DNA of 64,000 bases, taken from assembly GCA_963768885.1 (NCBI GenBank), contig CAVYJN010000012.1, forward strand, positions 1 to 64,000, read 5' to 3'. The DNA is from DASRIA01 sp963768885 (GTDB lineage: Bacteria > Actinomycetota > Thermoleophilia > Solirubrobacterales > JBBDJG01). Below, in pieces: positions 32,649 to 41,506 of this stretch. The first letter of the stretch is position 1; every line of letters begins with the position of its first letter. Position numbers and translations under genes: made by a program. Under the pieces are notes generated by a model, which was not told the DNA's origin, ran no database searches, and was given only the letters and a program-made list of their open reading frames with translations.

Positions 32649-34079
32649 GCCCGGGCCGGGTAAGGCTTCGTCCAACTGACGGTCATCGCTCGGTAAAGGC
32701 GCCCGTGCCTTCGCCGGGAGCCGTACCACGGCGCGCGCGCCCCCGCCCGCCCGGTCCGCGATCTCGGCCGTCCCGCCCCAGCGCTCTGCGAGCGTGCGGA
32801 CGATCGCGAGGCCGAGCCCCGTGCCGGCGCCGTGCGCGACCGCGGCACTGCCGCGGTAGAAGCGCTCGAACAGGCGCTCCTCCTCGCCGGGCGGCAGGCC
32901 TGGGCCGCGATCGGCGACCGCCACCAGGGCCTCGCCGCGCTCGAGGCGCGACTCGACATCGATCCGCGTGTCGGGCGGCGAATACTTGATCGCGTTCTCG
33001 ATCAGGTTGTCGAAGATGATCGCGAGGTCCTCGCGGGAGACTCTGACGCGTGCGGCAGGGTCGGCGGCGACCACGATCTGCTGCGCCTTGAGCGCGGCGG
33101 GCCCGGCCCAGCGCTCCGCCGCCGCGGCCAGCTCCGGGGCGAGCGCGAGCGGTGGCGCCTCGGGAGGGGGGGTGCGCTCACGTGCGAGCGCGAGCAGCCC
33201 GTTGAGCAGGCTCGCGAGGCGCTCCGTCTCCCGCTCGGCGGCCTCGAGCTCCCGGCGCACGGCGGGGTCCTGCGACTTGAGCGCCGCCGCCTCGAGCCGT
33301 AGGCGCATGCCCGTCAGCGGCGTGCGCAGCTGGTGCGAGGCGTTGGCCACGAAGTCACGCTGCGAGACGACCGCGTGCGCGAGCCGGCCGGTCATGTCGT
33401 TGAAGGCCTCGGCCATCTCCTGCTGCTCGCTCGAGCCCTCCGGGCGGACACGCTCGTCGAGGTGGCCGGCGGCAATGCGGCGTGCCGTGTCCGCGAGCGC
33501 GCGCAGCGGCCGTGCGATCGACCCGGCCAGGATCCACGCGAGGCCCAGGCCGAGCAGCAGCACTCCCGCGCCGATCGCGATCAGGGCAAAGATGTCGCTG
33601 CGCACCTCCGACTGGACCTCCGCGACGCTCTGGGTCACCCGCACGGTGCCTTCCGTGCGGCCGTTGCGCACAACCGGGACGGCGGTGAAGAGGAGGTCCT
33701 CGCCGAGCGAGTCGCTGTGCCGGGTGCCCTGCTGCTGCTGTCCGGTGAGCGCGGCCGCGATCTCGGGCCGGCTCCCGTAGGCGGAGCCACGCAGGCCCGT
33801 GCCGGCGGAGTCGGCGACGAGTCGGCCCCGCCGGTCCGTGACGATCACGCGGCCGCCGAGATCCGTTCCCGCCGCGCGCAGCAGTTCCTCGAGCTCCTCG
33901 ACCCGGTCGAGTCGGCCCGATGCGCTCGCCGCCACCAGCTGCGCGCCAGACGCGGCCTCGCTCTTGACCTCGGCGTCGACCCGTCGCGAGAGGTTGAGCG
34001 CAAGCGGGATCTCGAGTGCCACGATCGCGAGCAGGAGCACGTAGGCGAAGGCGGCCAGCAGCCGCACGCGCAGGCTCAT
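32646..34079 (-). CDS. Sensor histidine kinase
   Basis: This 477-residue protein has a membrane segment at residues 7-28, an extracytoplasmic sensor of about 125 residues, a second membrane segment near 164-186 and a HAMP linker. HisKA follows with the phospho-acceptor NASHQLRTPL, then HATPase_c with the N-box NLIENAIKYS, G1 VADRGPGLP, F-box LFERFYRG and G2 GTGLGLAIV. It should phosphorylate the response regulator encoded just upstream; the ATG overlaps its stop (CATGTGG region, 34076-34079), showing translational coupling. The sensor domain is not recognised, so the signal is unknown. Confidence 0.93.
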   Translation of the reverse strand: MSLRVRLLAAFAYVLLLAIVALEIPLALNLSRRVDAEVKSEAASGAQLVAASASGRLDRVEELEELLRAAGTDLGGRVIVTDRRGRLVADSAGTGLRGSAYGSRPEIAAALTGQQQQGTRHSDSLGEDLLFTAVPVVRNGRTEGTVRVTQSVAEVQSEVRSDIFALIAIGAGVLLLGLGLAWILAGSIARPLRALADTARRIAAGHLDERVRPEGSSEQQEMAEAFNDMTGRLAHAVVSQRDFVANASHQLRTPLTGMRLRLEAAALKSQDPAVRRELEAAERETERLASLLNGLLALARERTPPPEAPPLALAPELAAAAERWAGPAALKAQQIVVAADPAARVRVSREDLAIIFDNLIENAIKYSPPDTRIDVESRLERGEALVAVADRGPGLPPGEEERLFERFYRGSAAVAHGAGTGLGLAIVRTLAERWGGTAEIADRAGGGARAVVRLPAKARAPLPSDDRQLDEALPGPG

Positions 34080-34801
34080 GTGGTCGGATCCGCAGCGCCG
34101 AGCTCCTCCGAGCTCGCGAACCTGAAGCCGACGCCGCGCACGGTGTGCAGGTACCGCGGGGCGGCGGGGTCGTCCCCGAGCTTCTTCCGCAGCCCGCTGA
34201 CGTGCACGTCGAGCGTCTTCGTCGGCCCGAACCAGTTGACGTCCCAGACCTCGTCGATCAGCTGTTCGCGCGAGACCACCGTTCCCGCGTTGCGCATCAG
34301 CATGCGCAGCAGCTCGAACTCCTTGCGCGTCAGGTCGAGCGGCTCGCCGTCGAGGGTGGCCTCGTGGCGGGCCTGGTCCAATCGCAGGTCGCCGACCTCG
34401 ATCGCGTCCGCCTCGCCCGCCGGCTCGCGCTGCGTGCGCCTCAGCACCGCCCGGATGCGCGCGACGAGCTCACGTGCGCTGAAGGGCTTGACCACGTAGT
34501 CGTCGGCACCGACCTCGAGGCCGACGATGCGGTCGGTCTCCTCACCGCGCGCGGTCAACATGATGATCGGCACCTCCGAGCGGCGGCGTAGCTCGCGACA
34601 CACGTCGTAGCCCGACCCGTCCGGAAGCATGACGTCGAGCAGCACCAGCTCGGGCCGCAGCTGCTCGGCAAGTTCGAGGCCGCCCGCGGCGGTTGAGGCG
34701 ACGGCGCTGTCCCACCCTTCCCGCGCGAGTGCCTCCGCCAGCGGGTCGGTGATCGCGGTCTCGTCCTCGACCATCAAGATCGTGCGCCTTCCGGACGCCA
34801 T
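34076..34801 (-). CDS. OmpR/PhoB-family response regulator
   Basis: This 241-residue protein has a receiver domain at residues 8-120 with acidic pocket ED (ILMVEDE), phospho-Asp in LVLLDVMLPDG, the switch T in IMLTARG and K in VVKPFSARE. A winged-helix DNA-binding domain at 140-235 has LTRKEFELLRMLMRNAG, VSREQLIDEVW, VDVHVSGLRKKLGD-like and VRGVGFRF. It pairs with the kinase downstream. ATG 34801 is chosen because MASGRRTILMVEDE is the usual N-terminus and TACGAT lies 6 nt upstream. Likely targets include the flanking Asp-rich protein genes (inference). Confidence 0.95.
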   Translation of the reverse strand: MASGRRTILMVEDETAITDPLAEALAREGWDSAVASTAAGGLELAEQLRPELVLLDVMLPDGSGYDVCRELRRRSEVPIIMLTARGEETDRIVGLEVGADDYVVKPFSARELVARIRAVLRRTQREPAGEADAIEVGDLRLDQARHEATLDGEPLDLTRKEFELLRMLMRNAGTVVSREQLIDEVWDVNWFGPTKTLDVHVSGLRKKLGDDPAAPRYLHTVRGVGFRFASSEELGAADPTT

Positions 34802-34807
34802 GCGGGA

Positions 34808-34813
34808 ATCGTA
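34808..34813 (-). promoter_or_regulatory. Leaderless-type -10 TACGAT for the response regulator gene
   Basis: TACGAT on the minus strand lies 6 nt before ATG 34801, without a Shine-Dalgarno. Confidence 0.5.
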
Positions 34814-34841
34814 GACCGCGGCGCAGGCGTCCCCGACAGAC

Positions 34842-34872
34842 GACGGGGACGGCTGCGATCGCCGTCCCCGTC
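34842..34872 (-). terminator. Strong 12-bp hairpin after the Asp-rich protein gene
   Basis: The perfect stem GACGGGGACGGC/GCCGTCCCCGTC (34842-34853 and 34861-34872, loop of 7 nt) lies between the Asp-rich gene and the response regulator gene. It is probably a terminator that separates their expression. Confidence 0.7.
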
Positions 34873-34907
34873 CTGTCCTCATGCGTCTTGCGTGACCTCA
34901 GGTGGCG

Positions 34908-35399
34908 TCAGTCGTCCTCGCCGCCACCGGGGCCGGAGTTGCCCCCGTCGTCGTCGTGGTCCTGTCCGCCCTTGTCGTCGCCCTGCTCGCCCTGGTCGTC
35001 GTCGCCATGGTCGTCTTCCTGCTCGCCCTGGTCGTCGTCGCCGTGCTCGCGGTCGTCGTTCGGGCCGTCGTCGTCGCCCTGCTCGCTGTGGCCGTTGTCG
35101 TCGTCACCGGTCGAGGCCGGTGCGGGCGACACGGGCTGCGCGGGGACCACCGGCGTGGTCGTCGTGCCCTGCGTGGTCACGGTGTCGTCGCTGGAATGCC
35201 TTCCCCGGTCACCGGATTGCTTGCGCCGCTCACCACCGTTGTCGTCGCCATGCTCGGTGGTCGTGGTCTGCGTGGTGGTCGTCTCCGCCGTCGTTGCCGC
35301 GTCGTCGGCGGTCGAGGACCCTCCGACCTGCGCCGACACGACCGCCGCGCCGAAGCCCAAAAGGGCCACGGTCGCCGCCATGATCCAGAATTTCCTCAT
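34908..35399 (-). CDS. Secreted Asp/Gly/His-rich low-complexity protein
   Basis: This 163-residue protein has a signal peptide (WIMAATVALLGFGAAVVSAQ, about residue 24), a Thr-rich stretch (TTAETTTTQTTTTEHGDD), a short basic patch and a C-terminal half of repeats such as GDDDQGEQ, HGDDD and DDGP. The tail is strongly acidic and may bind divalent cations; no enzyme motif exists. ATG 35399 has Shine-Dalgarno GGAGG 7 nt upstream. It lies just upstream of the two-component genes on the same strand but is separated from them by a strong hairpin. Confidence 0.75.
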   Translation of the reverse strand: MRKFWIMAATVALLGFGAAVVSAQVGGSSTADDAATTAETTTTQTTTTEHGDDNGGERRKQSGDRGRHSSDDTVTTQGTTTTPVVPAQPVSPAPASTGDDDNGHSEQGDDDGPNDDREHGDDDQGEQEDDHGDDDQGEQGDDKGGQDHDDDGGNSGPGGGEDD

Positions 35400-35542
35400 C
35401 GTCAGCCTCCTTGATGTCTGGCGATTGGTCTTCCGGGCGCTTTCCGCGCCGCATCACCAGCATCGGCCGGGGCCTCCCAAGGGGCGGCCAGGGCACCGTA
35501 AGAGACCGACAAGGCCGGGTTAAGAGTTGGTAAAGCCGCGCA

Positions 35543-36151
35543 TCAGGCGTCGCACGCGCCGGCGCCGGGGAGGGGCGTCGCGCCCGGGGCGCGCAGGCCG
35601 TCGAGCACGATCGCGAGGTAGCGCTGGCCGCTCATCGCAGGTCCCCCGGAGCCCGCGCTCGTGGCGCGACCGAGGCCGCACATCAGCATCGGGACGTCCT
35701 CGGGAACGATGTCGGCGCGCAGCTCGCCCGCCGCCTGCGCGCGCGCGACCAGCTCGGCGACGGCCTCGTGGAGATCGGCCCGGTTCATCGCCGCCTCGCG
35801 CATGACGTCGGGCTGCACCGCCATCACCTCGGCGAGCGCGCGGTCGGACGCCTGCTGCTCGGCCGCGCGGCGCATGAACTCGGTGAAGCCCTCCCACGGG
35901 TCGGCGTGCTCGAGCGCCGCCCGTGCGCGCTCTGCAAGCCGGTGGAAGTGGTCCGCAGCGAGAGCCGCCGAAAGCGCGTCCTTGGTGGGGAAGTGGCGGT
36001 AGACCGTGCCGACGCCGACCCCGGCGCAGCGCGCGATCTCGTCGACCTGGGCGTCGAGCCCCGACCGGGCGTAGCACTGACGCGCGGCCTCGAGCACACG
36101 CTCGCGGTTGCGGCGCGCGTCCGCCCGCAGCGGCGCGGCGGGAACGGTCAC
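35543..36151 (-). CDS. TetR-family transcriptional regulator
   Basis: This 202-residue protein has a TetR helix-turn-helix at residues 10-57: NRERVLEAARQCYARSG, then VDEIARCAGVGVGTVYRHFPTKDAL. The variable C-terminal ligand domain is helical. GTG 36151 is chosen because it places the DNA-binding domain at the N-terminus as usual; TTG and upstream in-frame codons up to 36277 would overlap the MFS gene and its promoter. Divergence from an MFS efflux gene strongly suggests it represses that pump and itself, released by the pump's substrate. Confidence 0.9.
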   Translation of the reverse strand: MTVPAAPLRADARRNRERVLEAARQCYARSGLDAQVDEIARCAGVGVGTVYRHFPTKDALSAALAADHFHRLAERARAALEHADPWEGFTEFMRRAAEQQASDRALAEVMAVQPDVMREAAMNRADLHEAVAELVARAQAAGELRADIVPEDVPMLMCGLGRATSAGSGGPAMSGQRYLAIVLDGLRAPGATPLPGAGACDA

Positions 36152-36210
36152 CGGTTCCCCCGTGCCGGGCCCAACCGGAACCAATCCTCCGTGTAGTAAC
36201 CTGCTGATCT

Positions 36211-36230
36211 GGAACCGGAATTCATGTTCC
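36211..36230. promoter_or_regulatory. Candidate TetR operator (GGAAC-N10-GTTCC)
   Basis: An inverted repeat GGAAC (36211-36215) and GTTCC (36226-36230) sits in the 124-bp divergent space between the TetR and MFS genes. TTGTAA follows at 36234-36239. The position suits autoregulation; the binding has not been shown. Confidence 0.45.
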
Positions 36231-36275
36231 GATTGTAACGCAAGCGCCCGACCCACGCCCAGGAGGTAGACCCGC

Positions 36276-37742
36276 ATGAGCGACCAGGCAACCTACGAGC
36301 GCCGCCGCTGGCTGGGCCTCGCGCTGCTCGCCGTAGCCCAGTTCGTGGTGGTGCTGGACGCTTCGATCGTGAACGTCGCGCTGCCGACCATCGGGCGCGC
36401 GCTCGACTTCTCGCAGAGCAACCTCGCGTGGGTGGTCAACGCCTACGTGCTCACGTTCGGCGGCTTCCTGCTGCTCGGCGGGCGCATGGCCGACCTGCTC
36501 GGCCGCCGCCGGGTGTTCATGTCGGGCCTCGTGCTCTTCGCCCTCGCGTCGCTCGCGGGCGGGTTCGCCGCCACCGAGGGCCAGCTGATCGCCGCGCGGG
36601 CGATCCAGGGCCTAGGCGCCGCGATCCTGTCGCCCGCCGCGCTGTCGATCGTCACGACGATGTTCCGCGACGGCGCCGAGCGCAACAAGGCACTCGGGGT
36701 GTGGGGCGCGGTGGCGGGAAGCGGCGGCGCGGCGGGCGTGCTGCTCGGCGGCGTGCTGACCGACACGCTCGGCTGGGAATGGGTGCTGTGGGTGAACGTG
36801 CCGATCGGCATCGGCGCGGCGATGCTCGCCCCGACGCTGATCCCGGAGAGCCGCTCGACCTCTCAGGCACGGCACTTCGACGCATGGGGCGCCGTCACGG
36901 TGACCGCCGGCCTCTCGATCCTGGTGTACGCGCTCGTCGACGCGACGGACGCCGGATGGGGCTCGGCGCAGACGATCGGCCTGCTCGCCGTGGCCGCCCT
37001 CCTGCTCGCCGCCTTCGTCGCGATCGAGCTGCGCTCGCGCGCGCCGCTCGTCCCGTTCCGGATCTTCCGGATGCGGACGCTCACGGGTGCGAACTCCGTC
37101 GGCCTGCTCGTGGGCGCGTCGCTCTTCTCGATGTTCTTCTTCATCTCGCTCTACATGCAGCAGGTGCTCGGCTACAGCGCGATCAAGAGCGGCTTCTCGT
37201 ACCTCCCGCTCGCGCTCACGATCATCGTGTCCGCGGGGATCGCGTCGCAGCTCGTCACGCGCATCGGCTTCAAGCCGGTGATGGTGGCCGGCATGGCGTT
37301 CGTGGCAGCAGGGTTGCTGTGGTTCTCGCAGGTCTCGCTCGGCGGCGGCTACGTCCAGGACGTGCTCGGCCCGTCGCTGCTCGCCGCGGTGGGCCTCGGC
37401 TTCTCCTTCGTGTCCACGACGATCGCGGCGGTCTCCGGGGTCGAGGAGCGTGAGGCCGGCCTCGCGAGCGGCCTCATCAACACGTCCCAGCAGATCGGAG
37501 GGGCGCTGGGCCTCGCCGTGCTCGCGACGGTCGCGAACTCCCGCACGAAGGACGTGCTCGCGCAGGGCGGCGCCGGATCGCTCCCCGACGCGCTGACCGA
37601 GGGCTTCCAGGCGGCGTTCCTGGGTGGTGCGTGCTTCGCCCTGCTGGGGATCGTCGTGGCGCTGGTGCTGATCAGGACGCGCGACAGCCGCGCGCACGTC
37701 GCGCTCGAGCAAGGCGAGCGCCCGGCCGAGGCGCCGGCCTAG
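36276..37742 (+). CDS. MFS drug efflux transporter, DHA2 (EmrB/QacA) type
   Basis: This 488-residue protein has about 14 membrane segments. Motif D1 and motif A appear as LDASIVNVALPTIGR and GGRMADLLGRRRVF, motif B as RAIQGLGAAILSPAALSIV, and motif C as WGAVAGSGGAAGVLLGGVLTD. These are signatures of proton-coupled drug/H+ antiporters of the DHA2 group. A Shine-Dalgarno AGGAGG lies 9 nt upstream of ATG 36276. The divergent TetR gene is the expected local regulator. The substrate is unknown. Confidence 0.93.
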   Translation: MSDQATYERRRWLGLALLAVAQFVVVLDASIVNVALPTIGRALDFSQSNLAWVVNAYVLTFGGFLLLGGRMADLLGRRRVFMSGLVLFALASLAGGFAATEGQLIAARAIQGLGAAILSPAALSIVTTMFRDGAERNKALGVWGAVAGSGGAAGVLLGGVLTDTLGWEWVLWVNVPIGIGAAMLAPTLIPESRSTSQARHFDAWGAVTVTAGLSILVYALVDATDAGWGSAQTIGLLAVAALLLAAFVAIELRSRAPLVPFRIFRMRTLTGANSVGLLVGASLFSMFFFISLYMQQVLGYSAIKSGFSYLPLALTIIVSAGIASQLVTRIGFKPVMVAGMAFVAAGLLWFSQVSLGGGYVQDVLGPSLLAAVGLGFSFVSTTIAAVSGVEEREAGLASGLINTSQQIGGALGLAVLATVANSRTKDVLAQGGAGSLPDALTEGFQAAFLGGACFALLGIVVALVLIRTRDSRAHVALEQGERPAEAPA

Positions 37743-39244
37743 CCCGGCGGCGGCGTCGGCGGCAGGGGCTTCACGGCCGGTCCCTGCACGACAGCGCCGT
37801 CGACGTCGAATCGCGAGCCGTGGCACGGGCAGTCCCACGTGTGCTCGGCCGCGTTCCAGCTCACGATGCAGCCCAGGTGCGTGCAGCGCGCGGAGACCGC
37901 GCGCAGCGCGCCGGACTCGTCGCGGTAGACCGCCTTCTGCGCGCGGCCCGAGCCCACGACGCGGCCCTCGCCGCGCGGCACCGCATCGGCGCGCGAGCGC
38001 TTTCGCAGACGATCGGCGAAGAAGTAGAACCCGTCCTGGAGGCCTTCCTTGAACATGCTCGGCGCAGCCGCGACCGGCTTGACGCGCATCGGGTCGAACG
38101 TCGCGGCCCACGGGTTCTCGCGACCGAGAACCCGGTCGGAGAGCATCATCGCCGCCGCCGTGCCGTTCGCCAGCCCCCACTTCTTGAACCCGGTCGCGGT
38201 GAGCACGCGATCCGAGAACGGCCACAGCCGCCCGACGTACGGCATGCCGTCCGCGGGCACGTAGTCCTGGCTCGACCATCTGAACGCGACCTCGCCCGGA
38301 TCGAAGTGCTCGCGCGCGAAGCGCTCGAGCCGCTCGTAGCTCGCGCGGGGGTTGCCGGTGCCGGGCTTGTGGCTCTCGCCTCCGACCAGCACAAGCTCGT
38401 CGTCGCCGACCGGATGCGTCCGCAGGGAGCGCGTCGGCTCGTCCGCGCTGATGTACATCCCCTGCGCGCGCCACGGCGCCCTGACGGCCACGATGTACGA
38501 GCGGACCGGTGTCTCGCGTGCGAAGAACAGGCCGCGGTCGAGTATCGGCATCCCGGTCGCGACTATCACCGCGTCTGCGGTGATCGTGCGGCCGTTGGCC
38601 GTCACCGTCGAGGGCGAGCCCTGGTCGACGGCGAGCGCCCGCGTGTGCTCGAAGACGTGCGAGCCCTCGCCCGCGACCGCCTGCGCGAGCGCGAGCACGT
38701 ACCGGCGTGGGTGCAGCTCGGCCTGGTCGGCCAGTCCGATCGCCCCGGCGACCCGATACGGAAGGTCCAGCTGGTCGGTGAACGTGACAGGCAGGCCCGC
38801 CGTGCGCGCCGCCTCCATCTCACGCTCGACGTCACGTAGTCCGTCCCGGGAACCGGCGTACGTGAAGTTCGGCTTGCGCCGGAAGTCGCAGTCGATCTCG
38901 TACTCGTCGACGAATGCGGCGATGCGCTCGAGGCCGCCCTCGTTCGCGCCGGCGTAGACGCGCGCACCCTCTTCGCCGAACCGGGATGCGAGCCGGGTGT
39001 AGGTGAGCGCCTGCAGCGAGGAGACCTTCGCCGTCGTGTAGCCGGTCGTCCCCTCGCACACGCGGCCCGCCTCGAGCACCGCGACCCGCGCGCCGCCGCG
39101 CTTCAGCAGCAAGGCGGTCGTGACGCCGGTGATCCCGGCCCCGATCACCGCGACATCGACTGCGATGTCGCGCGCAAGCGCCGGGTACGAGGGATCGGCG
39201 CTGGTCTCGAGCCACAACGACGCATGTTTGCCTGAGGACTCCAC
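37739..39244 (-). CDS. FAD-dependent oxidoreductase fused to a Rieske [2Fe-2S] domain
   Basis: This 501-residue protein has a DAO-type FAD domain starting with the Rossmann motif VIGAGITGVTTALLL near residue 32, EAGRVCEGTTGYTTAK, and the late GLANGTAAAMMLSD flavin segment. A C-terminal Rieske domain (about residues 410-501) has CTHLGC and CPCHGSRFD, supplying the two Cys and two His ligands. Such fusions (FAD-DAO plus Rieske) are known in actinobacteria and cyanobacteria; the physiological reaction is not established. GTG 39244 is chosen because GGAAGGGG lies 10 nt upstream and the protein becomes family-like there. Its stop overlaps that of the MFS gene (convergent). Confidence 0.88.
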   Translation of the reverse strand: MESSGKHASLWLETSADPSYPALARDIAVDVAVIGAGITGVTTALLLKRGGARVAVLEAGRVCEGTTGYTTAKVSSLQALTYTRLASRFGEEGARVYAGANEGGLERIAAFVDEYEIDCDFRRKPNFTYAGSRDGLRDVEREMEAARTAGLPVTFTDQLDLPYRVAGAIGLADQAELHPRRYVLALAQAVAGEGSHVFEHTRALAVDQGSPSTVTANGRTITADAVIVATGMPILDRGLFFARETPVRSYIVAVRAPWRAQGMYISADEPTRSLRTHPVGDDELVLVGGESHKPGTGNPRASYERLERFAREHFDPGEVAFRWSSQDYVPADGMPYVGRLWPFSDRVLTATGFKKWGLANGTAAAMMLSDRVLGRENPWAATFDPMRVKPVAAAPSMFKEGLQDGFYFFADRLRKRSRADAVPRGEGRVVGSGRAQKAVYRDESGALRAVSARCTHLGCIVSWNAAEHTWDCPCHGSRFDVDGAVVQGPAVKPLPPTPPPG

Positions 39245-39298
39245 GGTTTGAAGTTCCCCTTCCCGAGGAACAATTCGCCAAACCCGGACAGGGGTTCG

Positions 39299-39304
39299 GA
39301 TAAT
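39299..39304 (+). promoter_or_regulatory. Candidate -10 GATAAT for the beta-helix gene
   Basis: GATAAT at 39299-39304 lies in the divergent space 39245-39486. It implies an untranslated leader of about 175 nt before ATG 39487 that holds several GC-rich inverted repeats, including GGGCA..TGCCC at about 39437-39463. No -35 match is convincing. Confidence 0.3.
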
Positions 39305-39486
39305 CAGTCTAGAATTGCGGCTCGAGGCCCGCCGATAGCCGGTTCGCAGCAACCAGAGGACGGCCGGGCCACAGGCAGGGGTAGCCAGGCAGCAACACAC
39401 GGCGACGCTTCACCGCGAAGGGGAGCAGCCGCAGGGCAAGGAGGCGGGAGCTTCCTGCCCACCGATCGCCGCAAAGGGGAGGCGCA

Positions 39487-41475
39487 ATGGCTTCAGGCCG
39501 CAGCGTGCTCGGTGCACGTGCCGTCAACACGATCTTCAGGACGCTCGCGCTGTCGTTCGCGGTCGCGGTCGCGACGCTTCCGGGCGATGCCGCGGCCGAC
39601 ACCACATGCGACCGCGTCGCCGCGCCCACCGGGTCGGACCTCGCCGCAGGCACGCTCGCCCAGCCGTTCCGGACGGCCGGGCGGCTCGCCGGCGCGCTGC
39701 AGGTGGGCCAGACCGGCTGCCTGCGTGCGCGGCCGGTACGCGAGTCCCTGAACGTCACCCGGGCGGGCAGCGCCACGGCGCCCGTGCGACTCCAGGGCTA
39801 TCCCGGCGAGCGCGCGCAGATCGTCGGCCGCCTCGTGGTGTCCGCGCCGCACGTCGAGATCGCCGGGCTGGACCTGGTCGGGGTCAACCCCACGGCATCG
39901 CCGAGCCCGCTCGTCGCGGCCGCCGACGTGTTGATCGAGGGCAACGACATCACCAACAACCACACGGCCGACTGCCTGACCGTCGGCAGCACGGCGCGCG
40001 CGGTGACGGACGTCACGGTGCGCGCCAACCGCGTCCACGACTGCGGCGTGTTGCCCTCCCTGAACCGCCACAACGGCGTGAACGTGACGCACGCGTCCGG
40101 TACGCGCATCGTCGCGAACTGGATCTACGACAACGCCGACCGCGGCGTGCAGCTCTTCCCGGGCGCCGACGGCTCGCGCGTGGCGTCGAACGTGATCGAC
40201 GGAAACGGCGAGGGAGTGATGGTCGCCGGTGACGACGCGACAACCTCTGACGGGAACACCATCGAGGGCAACCTCATCACCAACTCGCTGATCCGCGACA
40301 ACGTCGAGGCCCACTGGACGTCGGAGTCGTTGGTCGGGCGCGACAACATCGTCCGGGACAACTGCCTCCACGGCGGGGCGCGCGACGACGGCGACGGAGG
40401 GATCGCAGACATGCGCATCGGGTTCGTCGCGGACCGCAACCTGATCGAGGACCCGCTCTACGTGAACCGCGCGGCAAAGGACTTCCGCCTCTCCCCCGCG
40501 AGCCCTTGCCGTGTGCTGTTCGGGGACGACGAGCCCGTGAGGTGCACCAAGGTCGCCGCCGCCACCGGCTCGGACGGCGCGGACGGGACGACGGCACGGC
40601 CGTACCGCACAGTCGAGCGGCTCGCCGACTCCCTGCAGCCCGGCCAGACGGGCTGCCTGCGTGCGGGCACCTTCGAGGGCAACGTGCGGCTCGATCGAGG
40701 TGGCAGGGTGGGCGCCCCGGTGACGATCACCAGCTTTCCGGGCGAGCGCGCCACGATCGCGGGACGGCTCGTCGTCGCGTCGGACGCCGACTTCGTGACC
40801 GTCTCGCGCCTGCACCTGAACGGCACGAACCCGGAGGGCCTGCCGAGCCCGACGGTCAACGCCGACGACGTGGCGTTCACGCACAACGACGTCACCAACG
40901 ACCACACCGCGATCTGCTTCATCCTCGGCTCTGACCAGTACGGGCGCGCCCGTCGCACCCTGATCCAGTTCAACCGCATCCACGACTGCGGCAAGCTCCC
41001 GGCCAACAACCACGAGCACGGGATCTACGTCGAGGCCGCCGACGAGCCCACGATCGTCGACAACTGGATCTACAAGAACGCGGACCGCGGCGTGCAGCTC
41101 TACCCGGACTCCCAGGACGGCTACATCGCGCGCAACGTGCTCGACTGGAACGGCCAGGGCGTGATCCTGTCGCGCGAGTCCTCCGGCAACATCGTCGAGC
41201 ACAACGTCATCTCGAACTCGCGCCTGCGGTGGAACGTCGAGCAGTGGGAGCTGACCGGCCTGTTCAACGTCGTGCGCCGAAACTGCGTGTGGACCGAGCG
41301 CGACGACCTCTACGGCCGCTACGGGGGGATCCAGCCCGCGGACGAGTTCCTGGCGCTGAACAACACCATCGCCGACCCGCAGTTCGTGAACCGCCCGAGC
41401 TCCGACTACCGGGTCCGGCTCCGGAGCCAGTGCCTCGACGCGTACACGTCCTCCTTCGTTATCCCGGGCCCGTAG
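39487..41475 (+). CDS. Secreted right-handed parallel beta-helix protein with internal duplication
   Basis: This 662-residue protein has a signal-like N-terminus (ALSFAVAVATLPGDAAAD, cut near residue 38). Two homologous halves of about 310 residues begin CDRVAAPTGSDLAAGT and CTKVAAATGSDGADGT. Each half repeats QPGQTGCLRAG-like, GYPGERA/SFPGERA, (I/V)EGNDITNNHTADC / THNDVTNDHTAIC, and NWIYDNADRGVQLFP / NWIYKNADRGVQLYP. The N-rich rungs are typical of polysaccharide lyases or surface beta-helix proteins. Catalytic residues cannot be assigned. A Shine-Dalgarno (GGGGAGG) precedes ATG 39487. The neighbouring GT92 gene begins 31 bp downstream, so it may belong with the glycan genes. Confidence 0.85.
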   Translation: MASGRSVLGARAVNTIFRTLALSFAVAVATLPGDAAADTTCDRVAAPTGSDLAAGTLAQPFRTAGRLAGALQVGQTGCLRARPVRESLNVTRAGSATAPVRLQGYPGERAQIVGRLVVSAPHVEIAGLDLVGVNPTASPSPLVAAADVLIEGNDITNNHTADCLTVGSTARAVTDVTVRANRVHDCGVLPSLNRHNGVNVTHASGTRIVANWIYDNADRGVQLFPGADGSRVASNVIDGNGEGVMVAGDDATTSDGNTIEGNLITNSLIRDNVEAHWTSESLVGRDNIVRDNCLHGGARDDGDGGIADMRIGFVADRNLIEDPLYVNRAAKDFRLSPASPCRVLFGDDEPVRCTKVAAATGSDGADGTTARPYRTVERLADSLQPGQTGCLRAGTFEGNVRLDRGGRVGAPVTITSFPGERATIAGRLVVASDADFVTVSRLHLNGTNPEGLPSPTVNADDVAFTHNDVTNDHTAICFILGSDQYGRARRTLIQFNRIHDCGKLPANNHEHGIYVEAADEPTIVDNWIYKNADRGVQLYPDSQDGYIARNVLDWNGQGVILSRESSGNIVEHNVISNSRLRWNVEQWELTGLFNVVRRNCVWTERDDLYGRYGGIQPADEFLALNNTIADPQFVNRPSSDYRVRLRSQCLDAYTSSFVIPGP

Positions 41476-41483
41476 GATTGCGC

Positions 41484-41501
41484 GACCGCTGGGGGGCGGT
41501 C
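41484..41501 (+). other. Hairpin immediately upstream of the GT92 start
   Basis: GACCGC (41484-41489) pairs with GCGGTC (41496-41501), leaving loop TGGGGG; ATG 41507 follows 5 nt later. TAGGAT at 41473-41478 could place a transcript start at the hairpin base, hiding the G-rich ribosome-binding region in the loop. Confidence 0.35.
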
Positions 41502-41506
41502 ACGCG

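Noticed and set aside
39245..39486. A riboswitch in the leader of the beta-helix gene
   Set aside because: I compared it by eye with the c-di-GMP-I and c-di-AMP consensus sequences. It has AGGGCAA and CGCAAAG fragments, but the conserved core order is absent. A covariance-model search would decide.
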